Assembly: GCF_014042355.1 (NCBI RefSeq)
Contig: NZ_JACEZU010000006.1
Location: 1-64,000 of the forward strand
Length of the DNA stretch: 64,000 nt
Direction of reading: 5' to 3'
DNA from: Rugamonas apoptosis
GTDB taxonomy: Bacteria; Pseudomonadota; Gammaproteobacteria; Burkholderiales; Burkholderiaceae_D
Numbering within the stretch: position 1 is the first letter of the stretch; each line of letters begins with the position of its first letter. The notes beneath the pieces are model-generated. The model had not been told where the DNA came from and ran no database searches. It saw only the letters and a list, made by a program, of their open reading frames with translations. Shown one piece after another: positions 18,675-28,109 of this stretch. A program made the translations under genes and the position numbers.

Positions 18675-20138
18675 ATGAATGAAGACATCCTGATCAACAT
18701 CACCCCGCAGGAAACGCGGGTCGCCCTGATCGTCCAGGGCGCCGTGCAGGAATTGCACATCGAGCGCACCCTCACGCGCGGCCTGGCCGGCAACGTCTAT
18801 TCCGGCAAGGTGGTGCGGGTGCTGCCAGGGATGCAATCGGCCTTCATCGACATCGGCCTGGAGCGGGCCGCCTTCCTGCACGTGGCCGACATCTGGGAAG
18901 CCCGTCCGCACGACGGCCAGAACACCGCCCCCACCCCGATCGAAAAGATCCTGTTCGACGGCCAGGTACTGACGGTACAGGTGATCAAAGACCCGATCGG
19001 CACCAAGGGCGCCCGTTTGTCGACCCAGATCTCCATCGCCGGGCGCATGCTGGTCTACCTGCCGCAGGACTCGCACATCGGCATCTCGCAGAAAATCGAA
19101 AAGGAAGCGGACCGCGAAGCGCTGCGCGCGCGCCTGCAAGGCTTGCTGCCGGCCGACGAAAAAGGCGGCTACATCGTGCGCACCCAGGCCGAGGACGCGA
19201 CCGATTCCGACATCGGCGCCGACGTCGAATACCTGCGCAAGACCTGGGCCGCCATCACCAACGGCGCCCGCACCAAGCCCGCCACCACCCTGCTGCACCA
19301 GGACTTAAGCCTGGCCCAGCGCGTGCTGCGCGACTTCGTGCACGAGGAAACGGCCACCATCCAGGTCGACTCGCGCGAAAACTACATCGCCCTGTCCGCG
19401 TTCGCCCAGACCTATACCCCCAGCGTGCTGCCCCGGTTGCAGCACTACACGGGCGAGCGCCCGCTGTTCGACCTGTACGGCGTGGAAGAGGAAATCCTGC
19501 GCGCGCTGGGACGGCGGGTGGACCTCAAGTCGGGCGGCTATCTGATCGTCGACCAGACCGAAGCCATGACCACCATCGACGTCAACACGGGCGGCTTCGT
19601 GGGCGGACGCAACTTCGCCGACACCATCTTCAAGACCAACCTGGAAGCGGCGCACGCCATCGCCCGCCAACTGCGGCTGCGCAACCTGGGCGGCATCATC
19701 ATCCTCGACTTCATCGACATGGAGAACAACGAACACCGCAACGCCGTGCTGGCCGAGTTGAAAAAGACCCTGTCGCGCGACCGCACCAAGGTGTCCGTCT
19801 CGGGCTTCTCGGCGCTGGGACTGGTGGAGATGACGCGCAAGCGCACCCGCGAATCGCTGGCCCACATCCTGTGCGAACCGTGCCCGGCATGCGCCGGCAA
19901 AGGCCAGGTCAAGACCTCGCGCACCATCTGCTACGAAATCCTGCGCGAACTGCTGCGCGAAGCCAAGCAATTCAACCCGCGCGAATTCCGCATCCTCGCC
20001 TCGCAGGAAGTAGTGGACCTGTTCCTGGAAGAAGAATCGCAACACCTGGCCATGCTGGGCGACTTCATCGGCAAGAAAATCTCGCTGCAGGTCGAGACGG
20101 CCTACCACCAGGAGCAGTACGACGTGATCCTGATGTAA
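18675..20138 (+). CDS. rng: Ribonuclease G
   Basis: The 487-residue endoribonuclease processes 16S rRNA 5' ends and decays mRNA. It has the N-terminal S1-type domain (about 35-125), the RNase E/G core with 'TTIDVNTGGFVGGRNF' and 'IIILDFIDM' carrying the catalytic aspartates, and the zinc-link motif 'CEPCPACAGKG'. The length matches RNase G, with no RNase E scaffold tail. About 190 bases separate it from maf, so it may have its own promoter. Confidence 0.95.
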   Translation: MNEDILINITPQETRVALIVQGAVQELHIERTLTRGLAGNVYSGKVVRVLPGMQSAFIDIGLERAAFLHVADIWEARPHDGQNTAPTPIEKILFDGQVLTVQVIKDPIGTKGARLSTQISIAGRMLVYLPQDSHIGISQKIEKEADREALRARLQGLLPADEKGGYIVRTQAEDATDSDIGADVEYLRKTWAAITNGARTKPATTLLHQDLSLAQRVLRDFVHEETATIQVDSRENYIALSAFAQTYTPSVLPRLQHYTGERPLFDLYGVEEEILRALGRRVDLKSGGYLIVDQTEAMTTIDVNTGGFVGGRNFADTIFKTNLEAAHAIARQLRLRNLGGIIILDFIDMENNEHRNAVLAELKKTLSRDRTKVSVSGFSALGLVEMTRKRTRESLAHILCEPCPACAGKGQVKTSRTICYEILRELLREAKQFNPREFRILASQEVVDLFLEEESQHLAMLGDFIGKKISLQVETAYHQEQYDVILM

Positions 20139-20141
20139 AAA

Positions 20142-20233
20142 ACCCGGTGTCAGGTCTGTCAAACGGACAAAAAATGGGTAATCTGACATCGTTTTTTGAA
20201 AGACCCGGTGTCAGGTCTGTCAAATGGACAAAA
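20142..20233. repeat. Direct repeat pair (CCCGGTGTCAGGTCTGTC)
   Basis: A unit of about 31 bases beginning ACCCGGTGTCAGGTCTGTCA occurs at 20142-20172 and 20203-20233, differing at one visible position (AAACGG against AAATGG). It lies directly behind the rng stop. A further, divergent GATTGCCCGAACTGACC follows at about 20261-20277, resembling the other GGGGTCAG repeat family. Confidence 0.75.
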
Positions 20234-20305
20234 TGGAACGGTATTTGATTTTCGTTGTCCGATTGCCCGAACTGACCTTCCCCAACTGGAACCTCCCTGC
20301 CCCAC

Positions 20306-20944
20306 ATGACCGCCATCGACGTCAGCCACACCAAGCTCCTGCCCTGGAACCAGTACCGGGACCAGCAACCCGCCGACGCGCTCAAGATCATTTACGACCA
20401 CGCCAACAGTACCTGCGCCGCCATCCGCGGCTGGTACTGGTCCAGCATCGGCGTCAAGCGCCGCATTTCGTGGTGGGTGCGCGGCGCCACTTTCCTGCTG
20501 CTGATCGTCGGTTCGCTGCTGCCGGTGGCGGCCGGCTTCAGCGACGCCAGCATGCTGCGCCTGCAATGCACCCAAAGCGGAGTGGTGGCGCTGGCCCTGG
20601 CCGGCCTGCTGCAAGGAGCGGACCGCATTTTCGGCTGGTCCAGCGGCTGGCTGCGCTATATCACCACCGTGGTCGCCATCGAAAACCGCAGCCGGCGCTT
20701 CGAACTGGAGTGGGCCGGCTACCTGCTGACCCGCCACGGCGCGCTCGATGACTCCGACGTGCGGGCCCTGTTCGAGCTGGCCCGCCAGTATGAGGATGAC
20801 ACGATACGGCTGCAGGCCGAGGAAACCAGCCAGTGGGCGGCCGAATTCAGCACCAGCATGACGGCCCTGGGCGAGGCCATCCGCGCCCAGCGCGAATCAG
20901 GCGACAGGGCGCTGGACACGGTGCGCGTCTCAGTCAGCAAATAA
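20306..20944 (+). CDS. SLATT-like two-transmembrane protein
   Basis: The 212-residue protein has a helical N-terminus ('ALKIIYDHANSTCAAIRGWY'), two membrane segments (about residues 55-80 and 88-108), and a cytoplasmic helical tail with an 'ETSQWAAEF' motif. This layout is that of SLATT domains, 2TM effectors often tied to nucleotide-sensing and SMODS/SLOG systems. Here it stands alone between rng and a PEP-CTERM gene with no visible SMODS or SLOG partner. The assignment is by pattern; function is unknown. Confidence 0.65.
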   Translation: MTAIDVSHTKLLPWNQYRDQQPADALKIIYDHANSTCAAIRGWYWSSIGVKRRISWWVRGATFLLLIVGSLLPVAAGFSDASMLRLQCTQSGVVALALAGLLQGADRIFGWSSGWLRYITTVVAIENRSRRFELEWAGYLLTRHGALDDSDVRALFELARQYEDDTIRLQAEETSQWAAEFSTSMTALGEAIRAQRESGDRALDTVRVSVSK

Positions 20945-20970
20945 CGCTGGCCTGACCCTGCGCCCAAACA

Positions 20971-21004
20971 AAACGGCCCGGACGCTCGCGCGGCCGGGCC
21001 GTTT
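20971..21004. terminator. Bidirectional terminator between SLATT-like and PEP-CTERM genes
   Basis: AAACGGCCCGG (20971-20981) pairs with CCGGGCCGTTT (20994-21004) around a 12-base loop. A-rich and T-rich ends let it act on both converging transcripts. Confidence 0.85.
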
Positions 21005-21041
21005 CTGTTCGCCCGCCTCCATCGGAGCCGGGCAATATCGC

Positions 21042-21671
21042 TTACTTGGCCGCTTTGCGGCGCGCCACGAACGCCACCAGGCCCAGGCCGGCCAGCAGCA
21101 TGCCGTAGGTTTCCGGTTCCGGCACGGCCGACGTCAACGACACCTTGTCGATCGACGTGCCATAGCTATCGCTGGTACCGACGGCCAGGAAGCTCAGCTT
21201 GGTGCCGCCCTTGTTGCCGATCACGTCGAAGGTCTTGGTGGTCCACTGGCTGGCGTTGTTGAACACGCCCAGATCCTGGCTACCCCAGAACACTTGCACG
21301 CCCTGCGAGGACGACGCCACACCAGGGCGGTTTTCGAACGCGAAGCTCAGCGTGTAGTGCTTGCCGGCCACATCGTTCACTTCCTGCCACATGGAGCTGT
21401 TGGCGGTGGTGTCCAGTTCCACGAAATTCTTGCCGTCCAAGGCGGTACCGGCCACGTTGTTGCGCAGCTCGATGCCGGTCTTGTTGGCGCCGTGCCAACC
21501 GATCAGGTTGTTGTAAATGTCCCAGGTGCCGGACGCTTGCAGGTTCTGTTCGAAGCTGCCGTTGGAGATCAGCTCGACGGCGGCGTGGCCGCCTGGGGCG
21601 GCCTGGCTGGCGCCGGCAACGACGATGGCGGCGGCTGCGGCGCACGACTTGAGGACGGTGGCAAATTTCAT
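21042..21671 (-). CDS. PEP-CTERM sorted exported protein
   Basis: The 209-residue precursor has a Sec signal peptide (about 1-25, ending ASQA) and a lectin/jelly-roll-like body ('ELISNGSFEQ...TWDIYNNLIGWHG'). It ends in a C-terminal PEP-CTERM tripartite signal: VPEPETYGMLLAGLGLVAF followed by basic RRK. Such proteins are cut and anchored by exosortase EpsH-type enzymes and are linked to exopolysaccharide. No exosortase is in the window. It has no same-strand partners. Confidence 0.92.
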   Translation of the reverse strand: MKFATVLKSCAAAAAIVVAGASQAAPGGHAAVELISNGSFEQNLQASGTWDIYNNLIGWHGANKTGIELRNNVAGTALDGKNFVELDTTANSSMWQEVNDVAGKHYTLSFAFENRPGVASSSQGVQVFWGSQDLGVFNNASQWTTKTFDVIGNKGGTKLSFLAVGTSDSYGTSIDKVSLTSAVPEPETYGMLLAGLGLVAFVARRKAAK

Positions 21672-21860
21672 GTAGGGTTCCCTGTCTGTTTACTGTTGTT
21701 AATTATTGTTTCCTAAAAGACAGTGTGATTATATCCATTGCAATTATTTTTGCCACTTGAATCAGCAAAACCGAAGCCATCCTCTAATTCTCGCGCGCGC
21801 ACCGTGCGGCCGATAAGCGGAGTAAGCTGCCGTTATTGTCCATTCCGCGCACAGGCCGCC

Positions 21861-22562
21861 ATGGCACCCTCTACCGCCGACCAGGACGGCGCCTACAGCG
21901 AAGGACGGCTGTACGCGCGGCCCCACCCACCCACGGCCGCGCCCTCGATCGCGCCCGGCCTGCACACACTGGTGTTTCCGAACGGGCGCGAATCCCTGTT
22001 TTATGCGCCGCCGCAGCCCGACCCGGGCGGTGCGCCCCTGCTGTTGCTGCTGCACGGCGCCGGCCGGCGCGACGGCGGCTCCGAGGCCACGGCCCTGGCA
22101 CACGTCATGCGCCGCGGCGCTTTCCTGCTGGCGCCGCGCGCCTATGGAACTTCGTGGGACTTGCTGCGTGGCGGCTTCGGCCCGGACCTGGCCTTCATCG
22201 ATCTGCTGTTGAGCTGGACCATGCAGCACTACGCCATCGCGCCCGGCGCGCTGGCCATCGGTGGCTTTTCCGATGGCGCCTCGTACGCGCTCTCGGTGGG
22301 ATTGGCCAATGGCGACCTGTTCGACGACATCATCGCGTTCTCGCCCGGGTTTTCGCGGCCACTGCGCATCATGGGCCGGCCACACGTGTTCATCGCCCAT
22401 GGCGCGACCGATCCCGTGCTGCCGCTGCGCTGCGGCCAGGACATTGCCCGCCACCTGACGGCGACCGGCTATACGGTGGAATTCCAGCGCTTTGAAGGCG
22501 CCCACCTGGTGCCGCCCCGGATCGCCCTGGGGGCGCTGGCGCGGGTGGGTGGCGGGGCTTAG
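21861..22562 (+). CDS. Phospholipase/carboxylesterase-type alpha/beta hydrolase
   Basis: The 233-residue protein has LLLLHGAGRRDGG as the oxyanion strand, the nucleophile elbow GGFSDGAS (Ser about residue 137), an aspartate in 'HGATDPVLPL' and a late histidine in GAHLVP. This is the order of the YpfH/Abhydrolase_2 group. ATG 21861 is preferred; a TTG at 21738 would add 41 residues that do not look conserved. It converges with waaF. Confidence 0.8.
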   Translation: MAPSTADQDGAYSEGRLYARPHPPTAAPSIAPGLHTLVFPNGRESLFYAPPQPDPGGAPLLLLLHGAGRRDGGSEATALAHVMRRGAFLLAPRAYGTSWDLLRGGFGPDLAFIDLLLSWTMQHYAIAPGALAIGGFSDGASYALSVGLANGDLFDDIIAFSPGFSRPLRIMGRPHVFIAHGATDPVLPLRCGQDIARHLTATGYTVEFQRFEGAHLVPPRIALGALARVGGGA

Positions 22563-22575
22563 CTGAGGCTTGGAC

Positions 22576-23640
22576 TTAAGCTTGGGAAATGGCGGACAGC
22601 ATCGGTTGCAGGCTGTGCCAGGCCGTGGCCGGCAGCAGCTTGCGCATGCAATCCTGGTGACCGAGCGGACATTCGCGCTGGCGGCATGGCGCGCAATCGA
22701 GCCGCAACGACAGCGAGGCGGCCAGGTCGGAGAATGGCGGCGCGTGGTCGGGATCGGTGGGGCCGTACAGGGCCAGCACCGGACGGTTCAGGGCCGAGGC
22801 GATGTGCAGCAAGCCCGAATCGTTGGCCACCACGGCCGCCGCGCGGGCGATCAGGGCCACGGCTTCGGCCAGGCTGGTGGCGCCGGCCAGGTTGACGATG
22901 GCGTCCGTGCCGCCGGCCGCCGCCCGCACCGCATCGCACACTTCACTATCCTTGGGTGAACCGAGCAGCGCGATCTGGGCCCGCGGATGCGCGGCCAGCA
23001 CGGCCTGCGCCAGGCTGGCGAAGTGCTCGGCCGGCCAGCGCTTGGCGCCGCCGAATTCGGCGCCCGGCGCGAACGCCAGCAGCGGCCGGTCCAGATCCAG
23101 CCCCGTGCGCGCGCAGGCGGCCGCGATCTGGGCGGCGCTGGCGCGCAGCGCCGGCCGTGGCAGGGCCGCGCGCCAGGCGGCCGGCTGGGCGGCCATCGGC
23201 GCCTCGGACAGGGCCGCATAGAACGCCACCATGGGCCGGGGCGGTTGTTCGTCGTGGTGCATCACGTTGATCAGGCCATGGCGGCTTTCGCCCTTGTAGC
23301 CGACCCGGCGCGCGATGCCAGCCAGCCAGGGGATCAACGCGTACTTGAGCGTGTTGGGCAGCACATAGGCATCCGCGTAGCCGCGCCGGCGCAAGACGCG
23401 CGCATACTTCCAGCGCTCGCGCAATTGCAGCGCGCCATGGCGGAACGGTGTCTCCAGCACTTCGTCCACTTCCGCCATCTGGCGCCACACGGGCGACACG
23501 GACGGCGGCGCCAGCACGTCGATGGGGCGTTCGGGATGGGCCGCCCGCAAGCGCCGCAGCAAGGGCTGGGCCATCACGGCATCGCCGATCCAGTTGGGGG
23601 AAATGACGAGGGTGCGCAATGGCGCCTTGGCGGTACTCAT
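22576..23640 (-). CDS. waaF: Lipopolysaccharide heptosyltransferase II
   Basis: The 354-residue GT9 enzyme transfers heptose to the LPS inner core in the cytoplasm. It has the N-terminal 'LVISPNWIGDAVMAQPLLRRL', the acceptor loop, 'FAPGAEFGGAKRWPAEHFA', and the nucleotide-sugar motif 'VVANDSGLLHIASALNRPV'. Late cysteines (CAPCRQRECPLGHQDC) are also typical of WaaF. The ATG at 23640 overlaps the stop of the upstream GT9 gene (ATGA), so translation is coupled. Confidence 0.92.
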   Translation of the reverse strand: MSTAKAPLRTLVISPNWIGDAVMAQPLLRRLRAAHPERPIDVLAPPSVSPVWRQMAEVDEVLETPFRHGALQLRERWKYARVLRRRGYADAYVLPNTLKYALIPWLAGIARRVGYKGESRHGLINVMHHDEQPPRPMVAFYAALSEAPMAAQPAAWRAALPRPALRASAAQIAAACARTGLDLDRPLLAFAPGAEFGGAKRWPAEHFASLAQAVLAAHPRAQIALLGSPKDSEVCDAVRAAAGGTDAIVNLAGATSLAEAVALIARAAAVVANDSGLLHIASALNRPVLALYGPTDPDHAPPFSDLAASLSLRLDCAPCRQRECPLGHQDCMRKLLPATAWHSLQPMLSAISQA

Positions 23641-24665
23641 AGCACTTCCTTGGCAATGGCCGGCGCGCACCAGCCCAGCACCACCTGCTCCACCTGGGCC
23701 GGGGCGATGGCGTGCATGCAGGTGCAACTGGCCGCGTCGCGGCAGCCGGCGCATTCGCCCGTCATGGTGAGCGAGCGGGCCTGCGCGCCCAGCGCGCCCC
23801 AGCGCGCCGCGTCGATCGGTTTGCGGGGCGGGAACAGGCCCAGCGTGGGCCGGCCCAGCGCGGCCGACATGTGCAGCGGTCCGGTGCCGCTGGCCACCAG
23901 GCCGGTGCTGGCGCCGATCAGCGCACATAAGCCTTCCAGGTCGAAGCGGCCGCACAGGTTATCCACGTTGGGCATGGCCAGCAAGTCCGGCGCCTGGGCC
24001 GCCAGCAGCGCCCCTTCGGCCGCGCTGCCCGTCAGCCACAGCCGCACATCGGGTCGCGCTTGCAGGCGCCGCGCCAGTTGCGTGTAGTGTTCCAGCGGCC
24101 ATTCGCGGCCGTTGCCGTTCGATTTAGGGTGCAGGATCACGGCATGGGGCGTGGCGGCCCGCAGTGCGGCCACGTCATCGCGTTGGGGCGCCGTCAGGCC
24201 ATACAGGGGCGGCAGGCTGGCCAGCGGCGGAATCTCGCCCATCCCCAGCGGCCGTAACAGCGCGAAATTGAGCTGGGCTTCGTGCAGCGCCGAGTGGGCG
24301 CGGCCAAAGTGGGCCAGCCGGTTGCAATGGAACCAGTGGTACAGCCGATGGCTGGTGCCCACCCGGTTGCGGATCCGGGCCCGGCGCGCCGCCTGCGCCA
24401 GGCGGCGATTGGGCATGGCGAAGATCACCGTGTCGGCGCCATTGGCGGCGAAGAAGGCGGCCGGATCGCCCACCTGTTCCAGCGCATACACCTGGTCCAG
24501 GTGGCTGCAGCGGCGCGCCACCGGCGCGGCATAGTCGCTGCACAGCAGGTCGATCCGCACGCCGGGAAAACGCTGCTTGAGATAGCCGGCCAGTGGCAGC
24601 AGCAGCACGACATCGCCGATATTATCGGTGCGACAAATGAGTATGTGGTCCAGTTGCGGGGGCAT
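23637..24665 (-). CDS. GT9 glycosyltransferase (heptosyltransferase-like)
   Basis: The 342-residue protein is a second GT9 enzyme, with 'ILICRTDNIGDVVLLLPLA', 'VILHPKSNGNGREWPLEHY' and the donor-binding 'GLVASGTGPLHMSAALGRP'. A cysteine-rich tail (CAGCRDAASCTCMH) resembles that of waaF. ATG 24665 is used; a GTG at 24698 would add 11 residues and neither has a strong ribosome site. It lies between an O-antigen ligase and waaF, so it acts in LPS core or outer-core assembly; acceptor and sugar are unknown. Confidence 0.85.
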   Translation of the reverse strand: MPPQLDHILICRTDNIGDVVLLLPLAGYLKQRFPGVRIDLLCSDYAAPVARRCSHLDQVYALEQVGDPAAFFAANGADTVIFAMPNRRLAQAARRARIRNRVGTSHRLYHWFHCNRLAHFGRAHSALHEAQLNFALLRPLGMGEIPPLASLPPLYGLTAPQRDDVAALRAATPHAVILHPKSNGNGREWPLEHYTQLARRLQARPDVRLWLTGSAAEGALLAAQAPDLLAMPNVDNLCGRFDLEGLCALIGASTGLVASGTGPLHMSAALGRPTLGLFPPRKPIDAARWGALGAQARSLTMTGECAGCRDAASCTCMHAIAPAQVEQVVLGWCAPAIAKEVL

Positions 24666-24707
24666 GCGAGCCTGTGTAAAAAAATGGGAGACGCTCACGC
24701 GCGGATC

Positions 24708-25985
24708 TCAAGGGAAAGCGCGCGGCGCGCGGGCATCCTCGTCGTTCAAGCAGAAGCCGGCCAGCATGCACACCATGATACCGTAGAACACCTTGGGCAT
24801 CATCAGCCAGAACATGACGTCGGTCTGGCCAAAGCCGAAGAAGCACACCACCAGCGTCAATCCGGCCAGGGCGGCGGCGCGGCCCTCGGCGCTGGCGCCC
24901 GCGCGGCGCAGGCGGCTCAGGAAAAAATGCAGCGGCGCGCCATACATCACCAGCAGCAGGCTGAAGTCGAGCAGGCCGCCGGTGGCCAGCACGTTGATCA
25001 AGTCATTGTGGCTGCTGCTGTAAATCAGCGCGTCGGACTGCTGCAAGCGCCCCTGCTCACGCAGCGCCAGCAACGCCGGGTGGAATTGCTCGCGCCCAAC
25101 GCCCAGCCACGGATGTTCGCTGATCATCATCCACGACGCCTTCCACAATTCCAGCCGGATGCCGACCGAGGTGCTGGCGTTGCCCTGGGTCTGGTACAGC
25201 CGCACTTCGTTGACGGCGTCATCAACCCGCTTGGCGATGCCGGTGGCCGGCACGAACCAGGCGGCCACGCACAGGGCCAGCGCCAGCAACACGCCAACCA
25301 CCAGGCGGCGCCCATGCACGGCGGCGCCGTACTTGAGCAGGAAGGGGATCACCAGCAGCAGGCCCAGCCAGGTGCCGCGCGAGCCCGACAACACCGCCGC
25401 CACCAGTCCGCACACAAAGGCCAGCATGGGCAGCGGCGCCAGCCGGCTGTGCCGGAACTGGCCCAGCGCGCACAGCGCCATCACGCCCATGGCTGCGGCC
25501 AGGTCGCCAAACGTGATGGCATGGTGGGTGAAGCCTTCGGCCCGCTCGCCGCCACTCATGGTCCATTGCACCACGGCAATCACGCCGGCGCTCACGGCGC
25601 CCAGGCACAGGCCCAGCCAGAACACCCGCACGGGTGGCCGGTAGCCGGCCACGAACACCAGGGCCGCCAGCGCCAGCAGCAGGCGCAGCGGCCCGTCCAG
25701 CGTGTGCAGGTTCTGGCGGAAAATCACCAGCCGCAGCAGCGAAATGAGGAAATAGCCGCCAAAGCCGAACGCGATGCCGGCCACGGCGCGGCCATGATCG
25801 GCCACCAGGGCGCGCCAGCGCACGCGCCCCAGCCAGGCCAGCGACAACAACATCAGGAACAGCGCGCCATGCATGCCGTCGCGCGTGATGATCACCAGCA
25901 GCGGCAAAGCAAAGGTGAGCATCACGGCCAGCGGGGGGGCGGAACGGAGCAATGCTTGCGGCTGGTTCAATAAGGTATTATTCAT
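24708..25985 (-). CDS. O-antigen ligase family protein (WaaL/Wzy_C)
   Basis: The 425-residue inner-membrane protein has about 11 hydrophobic segments and the Wzy_C periplasmic loop with 'WLGVGREQFHPALL' and 'SSSHNDLINVLATGGLL'. The SHND motif is the typical ligase histidine region. It is likely to join O-antigen or a short glycan to lipid A-core, given the two GT9 genes immediately downstream on the same strand. WaaL and Wzy polymerases cannot be separated firmly from sequence alone. Confidence 0.85.
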   Translation of the reverse strand: MNNTLLNQPQALLRSAPPLAVMLTFALPLLVIITRDGMHGALFLMLLSLAWLGRVRWRALVADHGRAVAGIAFGFGGYFLISLLRLVIFRQNLHTLDGPLRLLLALAALVFVAGYRPPVRVFWLGLCLGAVSAGVIAVVQWTMSGGERAEGFTHHAITFGDLAAAMGVMALCALGQFRHSRLAPLPMLAFVCGLVAAVLSGSRGTWLGLLLVIPFLLKYGAAVHGRRLVVGVLLALALCVAAWFVPATGIAKRVDDAVNEVRLYQTQGNASTSVGIRLELWKASWMMISEHPWLGVGREQFHPALLALREQGRLQQSDALIYSSSHNDLINVLATGGLLDFSLLLVMYGAPLHFFLSRLRRAGASAEGRAAALAGLTLVVCFFGFGQTDVMFWLMMPKVFYGIMVCMLAGFCLNDEDARAPRAFP

Positions 25986-26038
25986 GCATTCGATTGTGAG
26001 CTTTACTTAGAAGAATCAACCAGGAATGCATTGCCCTC

Positions 26039-26854
26039 ATGGAACAAGTTTTCACCATTTCCGTCATCATCTCCACTTACAATCGTCCCGACGCGCTCAC
26101 GAGCGTGGTCGAGGCGTGTTTCCGCCAGGACGATGCGAATTACGAAATCATTATCGCCGATGACGGCTCCACCCACAACACGCGAGCGTGCGTGCAAGCC
26201 CTGCAGGCGCGCTCGCCGGTGCCCCTGCGCCATGTGTGGCAGGAGGATATCGGCTTCCGGCTGGCCCGGGTCCGCAACCTGGGGATCCAGGACGCGCGCG
26301 GCCGCTATCTGATCTTCCTGGACGGCGATTGCGTGCCCCAGCCTGATTTCGTCAGCCAGCACCGCAAGCTGGCCCAGCGGGGCCACATGGTATCGGGCAG
26401 CCGCATCCTGCTCAGCGAACAGTTGACGGCGCGCGTGCTGGCCGGCCAGGTGGACGTCAACCAGCTCACGCTGGCCGATAAAGTGCGGCTGCGGGCCGGT
26501 GGCCACCTTAACAAAATCTTACAATTATTAGCGCGCTGGCCCGACATCGGCCGCGCCCGCCGCCACTTCAGCTGGCGCCGCATCAAGGGTTGCAACCTGG
26601 CCATGTGGCGCGACGACCTGGACCGCATCAACGGCTTCGATGAAAGCTTCCGCGGCTGGGGCTATGAGGATTCGGACATCGTGGTGCGCCTGTTCAACGC
26701 CGGCGTGATGCGCAAGGATGGCGCGTTCGCCACCGAAGTGCTGCACCTGTGGCATCCAGAAAGCAAGCGCGACCAGGCCGGCAGCAACCGCGAGCTGGTG
26801 GTGCGCCGCATCGCCGACAAGACCATCCGCGCCGCGCAAGGATTACAGGCGTGA
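26039..26854 (+). CDS. GT2 glycosyltransferase with galactosyltransferase-type C-terminus
   Basis: The 271-residue GT-A enzyme starts 'ISVIISTYNRPDALTSVV', has the donor-binding ADDGST and the metal-binding LDGDC, and ends in the Glyco_transf_7C block 'GFDESFRGWGYEDSDIVVR'. It is divergent from the O-antigen ligase and overlaps the following GT2 gene by four bases (GTGA). Its likely role is in LPS or capsule glycan assembly at the inner face of the membrane. Sugar specificity is not visible. Confidence 0.9.
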   Translation: MEQVFTISVIISTYNRPDALTSVVEACFRQDDANYEIIIADDGSTHNTRACVQALQARSPVPLRHVWQEDIGFRLARVRNLGIQDARGRYLIFLDGDCVPQPDFVSQHRKLAQRGHMVSGSRILLSEQLTARVLAGQVDVNQLTLADKVRLRAGGHLNKILQLLARWPDIGRARRHFSWRRIKGCNLAMWRDDLDRINGFDESFRGWGYEDSDIVVRLFNAGVMRKDGAFATEVLHLWHPESKRDQAGSNRELVVRRIADKTIRAAQGLQA

Positions 26855-27909
26855 ACCAGCCCAGCATCAGCCTCATCATGGCCGCCTACAACGCGGCCCC
26901 CTTCATCACCGACACCCTGGCGCACATCGTCGGCCAGATGACGGCCACCCATGAACTGATCGTGGTGGACGACGGCTCGCGCGACGCGACGGCCGACCAG
27001 GTGCGCGCCGTCCAGGCCAGCCACCCGGCGCTGCGCATCGTGCTGCACCAGCAAGCCAACGCCGGCATCGCCGGCGCCCGCAACGCCGGTTTGGCGCTGG
27101 CCGGCGGCCAGTACCTGGCCTTCATCGACAGCGACGACCGGCTGCGGCCGGGCGCGCTGGCCGCGCTGGACGCCGTGATCGCGTGCGAACAGCCGGACGT
27201 GATCAGCACCGCCTTCCACTTCTGGCACCCGGACGCGCCGCACAAGGACCGCGACGTACAGCTCAGTTACCCGGTCGGCCAGCGCATCGAAGGCCAGGAC
27301 GCCATCCTGGCGCCGTTCTTCGACGACCGCCACACCTACCTGTGGAACAATATCTGCCGGCGCGAGATCTACGCGCGGCTGCCGCAGCCGCCGTTTCCCG
27401 CCGGCCGCGTGTTCGAGGATCTCTCCGTGGTACCGCTGCTGCTGGCGCACTGCCACAGCATGGTCTACCTGCCGTTCGTGCTGCTGGACTACCGCCAGCA
27501 TCCGGCCAGCATCACCAAGGCTGTCAGCGCCGGCTGGTGCGTGGACGTGGTGACGGCGCTGGCCAGCGCCCGCGCGCCACTGGCGCGGGCCGGCATCAGT
27601 CCTGCCGTCCAGGCCCACTTCGACGCGGCCGTGTGCGATTTCTATGTCGGCACCGTCAAGTGCAGCTACCAGTTGCCGGGCACCGAGGGCGCGGCCGTGC
27701 GCACGCGCCTGCGCGCACTCTTCCTGTCGACCCTGTTCACCTCGCCGCAACAACTGCTGGCGCGGCTGGGCGCGGCCGGCGCCAGCAAAGCCGACCGCCG
27801 CAACGCCCGCCAGCTGGGCCAGATATTGCGTGGTGACTGGCTATTCCACCTGCGCCAGACGGCCAGCCGCCAGTTCAAGCTGTGGCGCCGCGCCCGCGCC
27901 GCCGCCTAG
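26851..27909 (+). CDS. GT2 glycosyltransferase
   Basis: The 352-residue protein has the GT-A core: 'SISLIMAAYNAAPFI', VVDDGSRDAT, 'NAGIAGARNAGLALAGG' and the metal site FIDSDDRL. The C-terminal third is helical and not diagnostic. The GTG at 26851 overlaps the upstream stop, so the two GT2 genes are coupled. Repeats follow the stop directly. Confidence 0.88.
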   Translation: MNQPSISLIMAAYNAAPFITDTLAHIVGQMTATHELIVVDDGSRDATADQVRAVQASHPALRIVLHQQANAGIAGARNAGLALAGGQYLAFIDSDDRLRPGALAALDAVIACEQPDVISTAFHFWHPDAPHKDRDVQLSYPVGQRIEGQDAILAPFFDDRHTYLWNNICRREIYARLPQPPFPAGRVFEDLSVVPLLLAHCHSMVYLPFVLLDYRQHPASITKAVSAGWCVDVVTALASARAPLARAGISPAVQAHFDAAVCDFYVGTVKCSYQLPGTEGAAVRTRLRALFLSTLFTSPQQLLARLGAAGASKADRRNARQLGQILRGDWLFHLRQTASRQFKLWRRARAAA

Positions 27910-27913
27910 CAGC

Positions 27914-28030
27914 GGGGTCAGCAGCGCCTAGCAGCGGGGTCAGTTCCGGCAATCTGCCAAAAATGGCAGATTGCCGGAACTGACCCCGTTATCGATCTGC
28001 CAAAAATGGCAGATTGCCGGAACTGACCCC
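27914..28030. repeat. GGGGTCAGTTCCGGCAATCTGCC repeat cluster
   Basis: One forward unit (27936-27958) faces two reverse units (27965-27987 and 28008-28030), with a partial copy at 27914. Forward and first reverse units form a near-perfect 23-base stem. The cluster fills the gap between the converging GT2 and response-regulator genes. It is the same family as at 14890-15056 and 31937-32004. Confidence 0.85.
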
Positions 28031-28109
28031 GTTATCGGGACCCCGTTATCGTTATCGCAGCACGAAAATCGCGCCCTGTCGCCGGCCGGTGCCAACCGGT
28101 CGGCGGGAC

